Assembly (NCBI GenBank): GCA_910577215.1
Contig: CAJTMQ010000083.1
Location: forward strand, 1-5,808
Reading direction: 5' to 3'
Source: an uncultured Eubacterium sp.
GTDB taxonomy: Bacteria; Bacillota; Clostridia; Oscillospirales; Acutalibacteraceae
DNA length: 5,808 nucleotides
Part shown: positions 1-5,808 of the stretch, one piece after another
How positions within the stretch are numbered: the stretch's first letter is position 1
Layout of the letters: each line of letters opens with the position of its first letter
The notes under the pieces: model-generated
The model's input: the letters and a program-made list of their open reading frames with translations, nothing else
The model's database searches: none
What the model was told of the DNA's origin: nothing
Made by a program: the position numbers and the translations under genes

Positions 1-671
1 AAAGCTACGGTAGCGGAAATGCAAAAACATATGCACTTTCCGACGCAAGCTTCGATATAAACAAGGGTGAATTCTGCATTTTGCTTGGTGAATCGGGAGC
101 AGGTAAAACTACTCTGCTTAATCTGCTTGGCGGAATGGATACTGTTTCGGGCGGAAAAATCAAGTTTAACGGAACAGAAATATCCTCTCTTGGCAAGCGT
201 GATTTAATAAAATACCGCCGCCATGAGGTTGGCTTTGTATTTCAGTTTTATAACCTTATACCAAATTTAACAGCTCTCGAAAATGTTGAAATTGCCGCTC
301 AGCTTTGTGAAAATCCTATTCCTGCAAAGGAAGCCATTGAAATGGTTGGCCTTACCAAGCGTGCGGACAACTTCCCTTCTCAGCTTTCAGGCGGTGAGCA
401 GCAGAGAGTTGCCATTGCCAGAGCACTTGCAAAAAATCCAAGACTGCTTCTTTGTGATGAACCTACGGGCGCTCTTGATTATGTAACAGGCAAGGCTGTA
501 TTAAAAATGCTTTATGAACTCAGCCGCAAGCAGGGAACAACCGTTGTTATTATTACACATAATCAGGCAATTGCCCCTATGGCAGACAGGATTATCCGTA
601 TTAAAAGCGGTAAAATAGAATCAAATAAGAAAAACAGCAGAATCATCCCGATTGATGAGATTGAATGGTGA
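1..671 (+). CDS. ABC transporter ATP-binding protein, MacB/LolD-like (5' partial)
   Basis: Nucleotide-binding subunit of an FtsX-type (MacB/LolD-like) ABC exporter; it hydrolyses ATP on the cytoplasmic face to drive the permease encoded next. The frame is open from base 3 to the left edge, so the gene is truncated by the window and its start is not visible; 222 whole codons remain, so probably only a few residues are missing. Counting from the codon at base 3: a possible A-loop Tyr near residue 4, Walker A GESGAGKT (29-36), Q-loop Gln about 81, signature LSGGEQQR (128-135), Walker B LLLCDEP (148-154), D-loop GALD (156-159) and switch His about 186 in VVIITHN. All catalytic motifs are intact. 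The first Met-like codon at 81 is a TTG inside the conserved strand before Walker A and is not a start. The stop TGA overlaps the permease start region, indicating translational coupling. Family is sure; substrate is unknown. Confidence 0.95.
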   Translation, partial: SYGSGNAKTYALSDASFDINKGEFCILLGESGAGKTTLLNLLGGMDTVSGGKIKFNGTEISSLGKRDLIKYRRHEVGFVFQFYNLIPNLTALENVEIAAQLCENPIPAKEAIEMVGLTKRADNFPSQLSGGEQQRVAIARALAKNPRLLLCDEPTGALDYVTGKAVLKMLYELSRKQGTTVVIITHNQAIAPMADRIIRIKSGKIESNKKNSRIIPIDEIEW

Positions 672-3181
672 TGCCGATGGGTCTTTCTGTATTTAAACTT
701 ACAATGCGTGATATACGCTCCTCCTTCGGCCGCTTTGCCGCCTTGCTGCTGATTGTTACACTGAGCGTAGGCTTCTTTTCCGGACTTAAAACAACAAAAA
801 GTGCCATGGCAAAAACTGCAAGCAACTATCTCAGTAAACTGAATTTTTATGATTACAGGCTGCTTTCCACTATAGGCTTTACTGAGGATGACGAAAAAAG
901 CTTCTCGTCCGAAAACTACATCAGCCTTGCCGAAGGCGGAAAAAGTGTTGATGCACTTATTTATTATCAGGACGCAAAAGTCCCCTTTAAATTTATTGCT
1001 CTTCCTGAAAAAATCAATATTCCTGCTGTTGTTGAGGGCAGAATGCCCAATGCAAATAATGAATGTGCCGTTGATGCACGGGTATTTGATCATGATATTA
1101 TCGGCACAAAAATAACTCTTGCCGATGAAAACAGCGAAGCTGTAGCTGAAAGCATTTCAGAAACGGAATTTACTGTTGTAGGTACAGTCAGCTCTCCTTT
1201 ATACCTTGGCAACAACCGCGGAACAACTGACATAGGCAGCGGTTCTCTTGAGGGCTTCATATACATTAACCCTGAGTGTTTTAAGAGTGAATATTTCACG
1301 GAAATGTATCTCACGCTCAGAGAAACTGCCACCGCTTACAGCGATGAATATAACAAATTGATAAGTGAAAACAAATCATCTGTTTCCGAGAGCTTCAAAG
1401 CAATTATCGAAAATCGTTACTATAATGAGCTTGGTGTAAGTAAGGACGATCTCGCGTTGCTTGCTGCATTATACGGAGTAGATGTTGATGAATTGCAGGA
1501 AGAACTTAAAAAGCAAAGGGATTTTGAAAATCCGTCAACCTATATTCTTACAAGAAGTGAAAACCTAGGTTATGCAAGCTTTGAGAGTGACACCTCCATA
1601 ATCAGCGGAATTGCGAATATCCTTCCCGTATTTTTCATACTTATTGCAATGCTTGTGTGCATTACCACGATGACAAGAATGGTCGATGAAGAACGCACAC
1701 AGATTGGTGTTTTTAAATCACTCGGCTACAGTAATTCACAAACAACTAAAAAATATTTATTATATGCAGGTTTAGCGACACTGCTCGGCTGGGTAATCGG
1801 CTTCTTCCTCGGAACCTGGGGCTTACCCGAAATCTTCTGGTATGCATATAATTCCTTATACGATTTTGCACCTATTGAATATTTATTTAATCCTTGGCTT
1901 GCGGTTTTAACCTTTGTTGTTGCAATGATCGGTATTCTCGGCAGTACATGGCTTTCGTGTGCTAAAGAGCTTTTCAGCAATCCCGCAATGCTTATCCGTC
2001 CTCGTGCTACGAAAGCAGGAAAGCGAATTCTTCTTGAAAGAATTACCCCACTTTGGAACAAACTGTCATTTTTACACAAGGTTACACTGCGCAACATGTT
2101 CCGTTATAAGAAACGGCTTATTATGATGTTGGTCGGCGTAAGCTGCAGTGCAGGACTTGTTCTTACCGCATTCGGTGCACGTGATTCAATGATTAATATC
2201 GGAACACTTCAGTTTGATAATGTGCAGAAATATCAGCTTGAGGCAACTTTTACCGAAGGAAATGAAGAGTCGGCACTTGCTGAAATAAACAAGCTATCCG
2301 AAATAGATTCGTCATTCACCTGCTCTTCAATTTATGTTGATTTGATTGCTGATAAAAATATGAGCTCCGTAAGCTTTTTTACCTTTGATGATACAAGCCG
2401 CCTTTCAGATTTCTGGAGTTTCAAAAACGGCTCTGATGACATTGCTTTCCCTACTGATGGCAATATAATAATCAGTAAGGGTATTGCGGACAAACTATCT
2501 CTCAATGTGGGCGATGAACTGAAAATCAGAAATTCGGATAGAAGAGCCATTACGGCAATAATAAGCGGAATTTTTGATAATTACACATACAATTATGTTA
2601 TAGCCTCCGCAAACACCTATTCAGCTTCATTTGGTGAATGGAAATCAAATACTGCACTTTTATCCACACAGCAGGAGGATACAAAGGCTATTGCAGAAAA
2701 GCTGACAGGTATTAAAGAGGTTATCGCAGTAACGCAGCTATCAATAACAAAGGATGCTGTTGATAATGCACTGTATTGTCTGAACTATATCATATGGATT
2801 ATCGTACTGCTTTCGGGTATGCTTGAATTTATTGTAATATTCAATTTAACAAATATAAATATTGCGGAGCGCAGACGTGAAATCGCAACCGTTCAGGTGC
2901 TTGGATTTTATCCCAAGGAGCAGAACAGCTATGTCCTCCGTGAAAATCTTTTGCTTTCAATCTTTTCAAGCCTTATCGGTCTTCCGCTCGGAATTCTGTT
3001 CCACAGAGTTGTAATGAAAATGATAGTGATAGACAGAATCAGCTTTGATATTTATATTCAGCCTCAAAGCTATGCTATTGCACTGTGCTGCACAATTCTT
3101 TTTGCAATCATAATCAATCAGGTTATGAAGAAGCAGATAGATAAAATTCCTATGGCAGAATCCTTAAAAGCAGTTGAATAA
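665..3181 (+). CDS. FtsX-family ABC transporter permease, two-FtsX-domain type
   Basis: Membrane subunit of the exporter, up to 838 residues. Predicted topology by hydrophobicity: TM1 about 24-41, large extracellular domain about 43-312, TM2-4 about 318-340, 364-387 and 411-432 (first FtsX domain), TM5 about 486-506, second extracellular domain about 507-704, TM6-8 about 706-729, 762-784 and 803-821 (second FtsX domain). The halves are related: KLTMRDI before TM1 parallels KVTLRNM before TM5, and the cytoplasmic motif RTQIGVFKSLGYS after TM2 parallels RREIATVQVLGFYP after TM6. Related MacB/LolCDE-type systems move substrates by mechanotransmission; this substrate cannot be read from sequence. 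The start is ambiguous: ATG at 665, ATG at 671 (TGATG overlap with the ATPase stop) or ATG at 677, the last having the best ribosome site (GGTGAT, 667-672). It has 8 TMs rather than the 10 of BceB-type bacitracin permeases, so I do not call it BceB. Confidence 0.93.
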   Translation: MVMPMGLSVFKLTMRDIRSSFGRFAALLLIVTLSVGFFSGLKTTKSAMAKTASNYLSKLNFYDYRLLSTIGFTEDDEKSFSSENYISLAEGGKSVDALIYYQDAKVPFKFIALPEKINIPAVVEGRMPNANNECAVDARVFDHDIIGTKITLADENSEAVAESISETEFTVVGTVSSPLYLGNNRGTTDIGSGSLEGFIYINPECFKSEYFTEMYLTLRETATAYSDEYNKLISENKSSVSESFKAIIENRYYNELGVSKDDLALLAALYGVDVDELQEELKKQRDFENPSTYILTRSENLGYASFESDTSIISGIANILPVFFILIAMLVCITTMTRMVDEERTQIGVFKSLGYSNSQTTKKYLLYAGLATLLGWVIGFFLGTWGLPEIFWYAYNSLYDFAPIEYLFNPWLAVLTFVVAMIGILGSTWLSCAKELFSNPAMLIRPRATKAGKRILLERITPLWNKLSFLHKVTLRNMFRYKKRLIMMLVGVSCSAGLVLTAFGARDSMINIGTLQFDNVQKYQLEATFTEGNEESALAEINKLSEIDSSFTCSSIYVDLIADKNMSSVSFFTFDDTSRLSDFWSFKNGSDDIAFPTDGNIIISKGIADKLSLNVGDELKIRNSDRRAITAIISGIFDNYTYNYVIASANTYSASFGEWKSNTALLSTQQEDTKAIAEKLTGIKEVIAVTQLSITKDAVDNALYCLNYIIWIIVLLSGMLEFIVIFNLTNINIAERRREIATVQVLGFYPKEQNSYVLRENLLLSIFSSLIGLPLGILFHRVVMKMIVIDRISFDIYIQPQSYAIALCCTILFAIIINQVMKKQIDKIPMAESLKAVE

Positions 3182-3190
3182 CATTATAGC

Positions 3191-3227
3191 AAACAGCCTC
3201 CGATACATTAGTATCAGAGGCTGTTTT
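3191..3227 (+). terminator. Intrinsic terminator of the ABC operon, possibly bidirectional
   Basis: Arms 3191-3206 and 3211-3226 form a 16-bp stem with one C/A mismatch around an ATTA loop. On the + strand the stem ends in TTTT (3224-3227), 9 bp after the permease stop. On the - strand it lies about 18 bp past the DUF2812 stop but is followed only by TTT then GC, so termination in that direction is probably weaker. Confidence 0.85.
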
Positions 3228-3244
3228 ACTATAAGCAAATAAAA

Positions 3245-3784
3245 TTACTCAAATATTTGTTGTTCTTTTTTCAGCTTTTTTCTCTTTTTGAAAAGATTAA
3301 TCATACCTATCAGAATAAACACAGCAAGAATAAGATTGATTATGCCGATAAAATTTCCTTTAAAATCTTGAGAAAAACACAAATACATATTAAAACATCC
3401 AAAATATAAATTCAATATGAACAACAACATTGTAAATCGTATAATTCTTGTTAAGTATTTAATGCGAGAGGAGGTGTCAGAAAATAACTGAAAATCCTCT
3501 CCGCAGGTTTTCTTGCGAAAATATGCCCAACGATTACATATACCTATATGTTCTGCGCCCGTTTCTTCAAGAAATTCTATATATTTTGTATTTTCAATAC
3601 TTTTAAAGTTGTTTTCTAAAAATTGCAGGCAAATCTTATACTCTCCAGGCATACAATCCTCAAATTCATAACGGCAGAAACCAACAGAGATTAAAGCAAG
3701 GCCTTTTGCCGCCATTTCGTTCAGCCATCGCTCTTCTTTGTCAAAGTTCCATACAAAAAATCCCTTATGAATAACTTTTCTCAT
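3245..3784 (-). CDS. DUF2812 domain membrane protein
   Basis: Small membrane protein of 179 residues, recognised as DUF2812 from its N-terminal part: the F-x-W-x-F-D-K-E-E-R-W-L-N-E-M-A-A-K-G block (10-28), SVGFCRYEFE (33-42), then EETGAEHIG (73-81), RWAYFRKK (85-92) and LFSDTSSRI (100-108). Two hydrophobic helices follow at about 115-137 and 145-165, and the tail is strongly basic (KKRKKLKKE, 166-174), so the soluble domain and tail are predicted cytoplasmic. Molecular function is not known. The gene begins 2 nt after the padR stop, with its ribosome site inside padR, so it is co-translated with the regulator. DUF2812 genes commonly sit beside padR in Firmicutes (family knowledge), which suggests a membrane sensor or modulator of PadR (inference). 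It contains seven Cys in 179 residues, mildly rich. Length and domain appear complete. Confidence 0.88.
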   Translation of the reverse strand: MRKVIHKGFFVWNFDKEERWLNEMAAKGLALISVGFCRYEFEDCMPGEYKICLQFLENNFKSIENTKYIEFLEETGAEHIGICNRWAYFRKKTCGEDFQLFSDTSSRIKYLTRIIRFTMLLFILNLYFGCFNMYLCFSQDFKGNFIGIINLILAVFILIGMINLFKKRKKLKKEQQIFE

Positions 3785-3786
3785 AG

Positions 3787-4101
3787 CTATACCTCCAAAA
3801 TTCGATTACCGTTTTCAATCAATTCTTCCAGGCGTATTATTTCAGCACGCAGCATTGCCTTTCCCTGCGCTGTTATAAGATATTCCTTTTTTCTGCTTCC
3901 CTTTTCTTCAGAAACAGCAATAATCCATCCTTTTTCCAAAAGCGTATTAATTGCACCGTAAAGCGTACCTGCTGCTAATTTAACTCTTCCGTTTGAAAGT
4001 TGATCAACATTCTGCATGATGCCATAGCCGTGCATCGGCTTGGTAAGTGACAGCAAAATATAATAAACCGCTTCCGTTAGTGCCTGATAAGACAATTCCA
4101 T
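3787..4101 (-). CDS. PadR family transcriptional regulator
   Basis: Short PadR-family repressor, about 104 residues from ATG at 4101. The winged-helix domain fills most of it: helix 1 LSYQALTEAVYYILLSL (3-19), the family motif PMHGYGIMQ (22-30), recognition-helix region LAAGTLYGAINTLLEKGWI (42-60) and the wing RKKEYLITAQG (70-80). A short C-terminal helix (81-103) is the expected dimerisation helix, so this is the small PadR-s2-like form without a long C-terminal domain. The frame stays open to a TTG at 4173, but those 24 extra codons are the promoter and operators, so that start is rejected. The GAGG ribosome site (4104-4107) is only 2 nt from the ATG but 8 nt from an in-frame TTG at 4095, which could be the true start; GTG at 4104 is a weaker choice. 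It is probably autorepressed through the upstream palindromes. The inducing ligand is unknown. Confidence 0.92.
   Translation of the reverse strand: MELSYQALTEAVYYILLSLTKPMHGYGIMQNVDQLSNGRVKLAAGTLYGAINTLLEKGWIIAVSEEKGSRKKEYLITAQGKAMLRAEIIRLEELIENGNRILEV
3792..3796 (-). promoter_or_regulatory. Ribosome binding site of the DUF2812 gene inside the padR 3' end
   Basis: GGAGG on the - strand, 7 nt before the ATG at 3784. It overlaps the last codons of padR, so ribosomes finishing padR lie over it. This supports the 3784 start and coupled expression of the two genes. Confidence 0.85.
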
Positions 4102-4107
4102 CACCTC

Positions 4108-4126
4108 TATATCGTTCCACGTTATA
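4108..4126 (-). promoter_or_regulatory. Operator site 3 (imperfect palindrome), padR leader
   Basis: Palindrome TATATCG-N5-CGTTATA on the + strand, differing by one base from the perfect form of sites 1 and 2. It shares four bases (4123-4126) with site 2, ends just upstream of the padR ribosome site and lies about +12 to +30 from the predicted transcription start. Confidence 0.65.
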
Positions 4127-4141
4127 TCGTTTTCCGATATA
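4123..4141 (-). promoter_or_regulatory. Operator site 2, over the predicted padR transcription start
   Basis: Perfect 7-bp inverted repeat TATATCG-N5-CGATATA. It spans the predicted start point (about 4138), so a bound protein would block open-complex formation or early elongation. PadR itself is the likely binder (inference from location and symmetry). Confidence 0.75.
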
Positions 4142-4144
4142 TTT

Positions 4145-4173
4145 ATTATATCGTCAACCGATATATTTGTCAA
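4145..4173 (-). promoter_or_regulatory. Consensus sigma-A promoter of padR-DUF2812
   Basis: On the - strand, TTGACA (4168-4173), a 17-bp spacer and TATAAT (4145-4150): both hexamers match consensus exactly with optimal spacing. The predicted start is near 4138, giving a leader of about 37 nt to the ATG at 4101. AT-rich DNA at 4178-4191 sits where an UP element would be. It is overlapped by palindromic operators, so it is expected to be strong but repressed. Confidence 0.88.
4147..4165 (-). promoter_or_regulatory. Operator site 1, between the -35 and -10 elements
   Basis: Perfect 7-bp inverted repeat TATATCG-N5-CGATATA with centre at 4156. It occupies most of the promoter spacer and overlaps four bases of the -10 hexamer (4147-4150), so binding would exclude RNA polymerase. 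Its centre is 24 bp from that of site 2. Confidence 0.75.
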
Positions 4174-4177
4174 TAGT

Positions 4178-4228
4178 AAAAAATAAAAATAGCCTCGGAG
4201 TCCGGCTTCCCCAAGCCCAACTCCGAGG
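4178..4228 (-). terminator. Intrinsic terminator of guaA
   Basis: On the - strand, arms CCTCGGAGT (4220-4228) and ACTCCGAGG (4193-4201, both read 5'-3' on either strand's complement) form 9 perfect GC-rich pairs, extended by an inner GGCTT/AAGCC stem and a GGGG loop with a small internal mismatch. TTTTT-A-TTTTTT follows at 4178-4189. The hairpin starts 9 bp past the guaA stop. The T-tract abuts the padR promoter, so it also insulates that promoter from guaA transcription. Confidence 0.93.
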
Positions 4229-4237
4229 TCTTAAACT

Positions 4238-5764
4238 TTATTCCCACTCCACTGTTCCGGGTGGTTTTGAGGTTATGTCATAAACAACGCGATTTACGTG
4301 TGCAACCTCATTTGTTATACGGTTAGATACCTTTGCAAGTATATCATACGGTATCTTTGCCCAGTCCGCTGTCATAAAGTCATCCGTTGTAACGGCTCTT
4401 ATGCCGATAAGATGATCATATGTCCTGTGATCACCCATAACGCCGACTGTCATTACATTCGGCAGAACACAGAAGAACTGCGCAAGATTTTTTTCATAGC
4501 CGTTCTTCGCCATTTCATCCCGAAGTACCCAGTCTGCTTCCTGAAGAATTTTAATTTTATCAGCAGTAAGCTCACCGATAATTCTTACGCCGAGTCCGGG
4601 ACCCGGGAACGGCTGACGCCATACAAGCTCTTTCGGAATTCCCAGCTTTTCGCCGACCTTGCGAACCTCATCCTTGAACAAATCAGCAAGCGGCTCTATA
4701 ACGCCGAGGAACTCCACATCATCAGGAACATTTACCCTGTTGTGATGTGTTTTTATAACGGCGGCATCGCCCTTACCGCTTTCAATACAGTCAGGATAAA
4801 TTGTGCCCTGTGCGAAAAAGCCCTTATCCTGCTGCTTTCTGATTTCACTCCAGAAAACATTGAAAAACTCAGTACCGATAATTTTTCTTTTCTGCTCAGG
4901 ATCTGTTACTCCCTTGAGCTTCGCAAGGAACTGTTCGCCGCAGTTTACACGAACAAAATTCATATCAAAAAGGGTTGTAAAGGTTTTTTCAACAAAATCA
5001 CCCTCATCCTTACGCATCAAGCCCTGATCCACAAAAACACAGGTAAGCTGCTTTCCTACTGCACGGGATAAAAGACCTGCTGCAACCGAAGAATCCACTC
5101 CGCCTGAAAGACCGAGAATAACATTCTTATCGCCAATCTGCTCCTTAAGCTTTGCAACAGTGTTATCAATAAAGTTATCCATAACCCAGTCACCGCTGCA
5201 GCCGCAAACTTCATACAGGAAATTACGCAGCATTATATTGCCGTATTCACTATGCGTAACCTCAGGGTGAAACTGAACTGCATATAATTTCTTTTCGGTG
5301 TTTTGCATTGCCGCACAAGGGCAGTCATCTGTTACAGCAACAATTTCAAACCCATTCGGTGCTTCGGAAATATAATCCGTATGACTCATCCACACAATGT
5401 TTTTTTCAGGCACATCCTTAAAAATAGGCGATGTTTTTGAAGTAATTTCAATCTTACCGTATTCCGAAACAGGTGCAGTTTCAACCTTACCGTCTGCCAT
5501 CCAAGCAATAAGCTGGCAGCCGTAGCAAATGCCAAGTACAGGCACACCGATTTCAAGAATGTCTTTTGTATAATGCGGGGAGGACATATCAAAAACGGAA
5601 TTCGGACCACCCGTGAATATGATACCCTTGTAGTTTTTCGCTTTAATTTCTTCAATAGGTGTTGTGTATGGCAGAATTTCAGCATAAACATTGTTATCAC
5701 GCACACGCCTTGCGATAAGCTGGTTATACTGACCGCCAAAATCAAGAACAAGAATTTTCTCCAT
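4238..5764 (-). CDS. guaA: GMP synthase (glutamine-hydrolysing)
   Basis: Cytosolic enzyme of the last step of de novo GMP synthesis: XMP + ATP + glutamine give GMP + glutamate + AMP + PPi. 508 residues, typical full length. The N-terminal class I glutamine amidotransferase domain (about 1-190) has GGPNSV (52-57), the nucleophile Cys80 in GICYG, and the His166/Glu168 pair in FHPEV. The ATP-pyrophosphatase domain has the P-loop SGGVDSS (220-226), followed by GTIYPD, the HHN segment and FPGPGLGVRI. The C-terminal dimerisation domain ends in the conserved KPPGTVEWE. No frameshift or missing catalytic residue was seen. Two in-frame ATGs exist, at 5770 and 5764. I chose 5764 because AGGAGG ends immediately before 5770 but lies 6 nt before 5764. 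It is monocistronic on its 3' side, ending in its own terminator, and has no evident functional link to the PadR operon. Confidence 0.98.
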   Translation of the reverse strand: MEKILVLDFGGQYNQLIARRVRDNNVYAEILPYTTPIEEIKAKNYKGIIFTGGPNSVFDMSSPHYTKDILEIGVPVLGICYGCQLIAWMADGKVETAPVSEYGKIEITSKTSPIFKDVPEKNIVWMSHTDYISEAPNGFEIVAVTDDCPCAAMQNTEKKLYAVQFHPEVTHSEYGNIMLRNFLYEVCGCSGDWVMDNFIDNTVAKLKEQIGDKNVILGLSGGVDSSVAAGLLSRAVGKQLTCVFVDQGLMRKDEGDFVEKTFTTLFDMNFVRVNCGEQFLAKLKGVTDPEQKRKIIGTEFFNVFWSEIRKQQDKGFFAQGTIYPDCIESGKGDAAVIKTHHNRVNVPDDVEFLGVIEPLADLFKDEVRKVGEKLGIPKELVWRQPFPGPGLGVRIIGELTADKIKILQEADWVLRDEMAKNGYEKNLAQFFCVLPNVMTVGVMGDHRTYDHLIGIRAVTTDDFMTADWAKIPYDILAKVSNRITNEVAHVNRVVYDITSKPPGTVEWE

Positions 5765-5770
5765 TTCCAT

Positions 5771-5776
5771 CCTCCT
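5771..5776 (-). promoter_or_regulatory. Ribosome binding site of guaA
   Basis: Full AGGAGG on the - strand, 6 nt from ATG 5764 and 0 nt from ATG 5770. This spacing decides the start in favour of 5764. Confidence 0.9.
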
Positions 5777-5802
5777 AAAATAATAAACTTATAATTTAAA
5801 AT

Positions 5803-5808
5803 ATTATA
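5803..5808 (-). promoter_or_regulatory. Possible -10 element of guaA at the window edge
   Basis: TATAAT on the - strand at the very end of the window, 26 bp before the AGGAGG. Any -35 would lie outside, and the whole 32-bp leader is A/T only, so a chance match is quite possible. Confidence 0.3.

Noticed and set aside
53..59. CGATATA half-site resembling the padR operator.
   Set aside because: It is a single half inside the ATPase coding region with no partner at the right distance; chance is sufficient.
563..1093. 176-codon - strand ORF opposite the ABC genes.
   Set aside because: It runs antisense across the ATPase/permease junction and has no recognisable domain; it is a shadow of the real frames.
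4108..4141. RNA hairpins in the padR leader as a riboswitch or attenuator.
   Set aside because: The stems are short and AU-rich, and site 2 contains the predicted start point so its left arm is only partly transcribed; DNA operators explain the symmetry better.
4102..4173. 24-codon N-terminal extension of PadR beginning at TTG 4173.
   Set aside because: The TTG is part of the -35 hexamer, the stretch holds the promoter and operators, has no ribosome site before 4173, and PadR homology begins at about 4101.
4298..5071. 257-codon + strand ORF opposite guaA.
   Set aside because: It is fully antisense to a clear, conserved guaA; its composition is what the reverse of a coding strand gives, and it shows no recognisable domain.
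5777..5808. Purine riboswitch upstream of guaA.
   Set aside because: The visible leader is only about 32 A/T-only bases with no conserved purine-aptamer core; any riboswitch would lie outside the window.

Overview
The window looks like a chromosomal segment of a low-GC Gram-positive anaerobe, most likely a gut-type clostridium (Ruminococcus/Oscillospiraceae-like). This rests on the AT-rich sequence, strong GGAGG-type ribosome binding sites, the pairing of a short PadR regulator with a DUF2812 membrane protein, the FtsX-type ABC exporter and the style of the GMP synthase. Genus is inference only.

Left part (1-3227, + strand): the 3' part of an ABC transporter ATP-binding subunit of the MacB/LolD type, cut by the window edge, overlaps the start of an 838-residue FtsX-family permease made of two repeated halves. 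The operon ends in a hairpin terminator. Its promoter lies outside the window. The substrate is not evident.

Middle (3245-4173, - strand): a two-gene operon, padR then DUF2812, runs convergently towards the ABC operon and shares the hairpin at its 3' end. The genes are 2 nt apart and the DUF2812 ribosome binding site lies inside the end of padR. Upstream is a consensus sigma-A promoter (TTGACA, 17 bp, TATAAT) covered by three 19-bp palindromes of the form TATATCG-N5-CGATATA, the last with one mismatch. This is the expected layout for tight autorepression by PadR. The DUF2812 protein has a soluble N-terminal domain and two C-terminal membrane helices. A membrane partner for PadR is a reasonable but unproven reading, and control of the ABC exporter by this pair is a hypothesis.

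Right part (4178-5808, - strand): guaA (glutamine-hydrolysing GMP synthase), complete and apparently intact, with its own strong terminator. The T-tract of that terminator sits directly upstream of the padR -35 element, where it may also act as an UP-like element. guaA is a housekeeping gene and appears functionally unrelated to its neighbours.

There are no gene-free stretches over 300 bases. I saw no RNA genes, insertion sequences, CRISPR arrays or attachment sites. The most interesting part is the padR promoter/operator array together with the uncharacterised PadR-DUF2812 pair next to the exporter.
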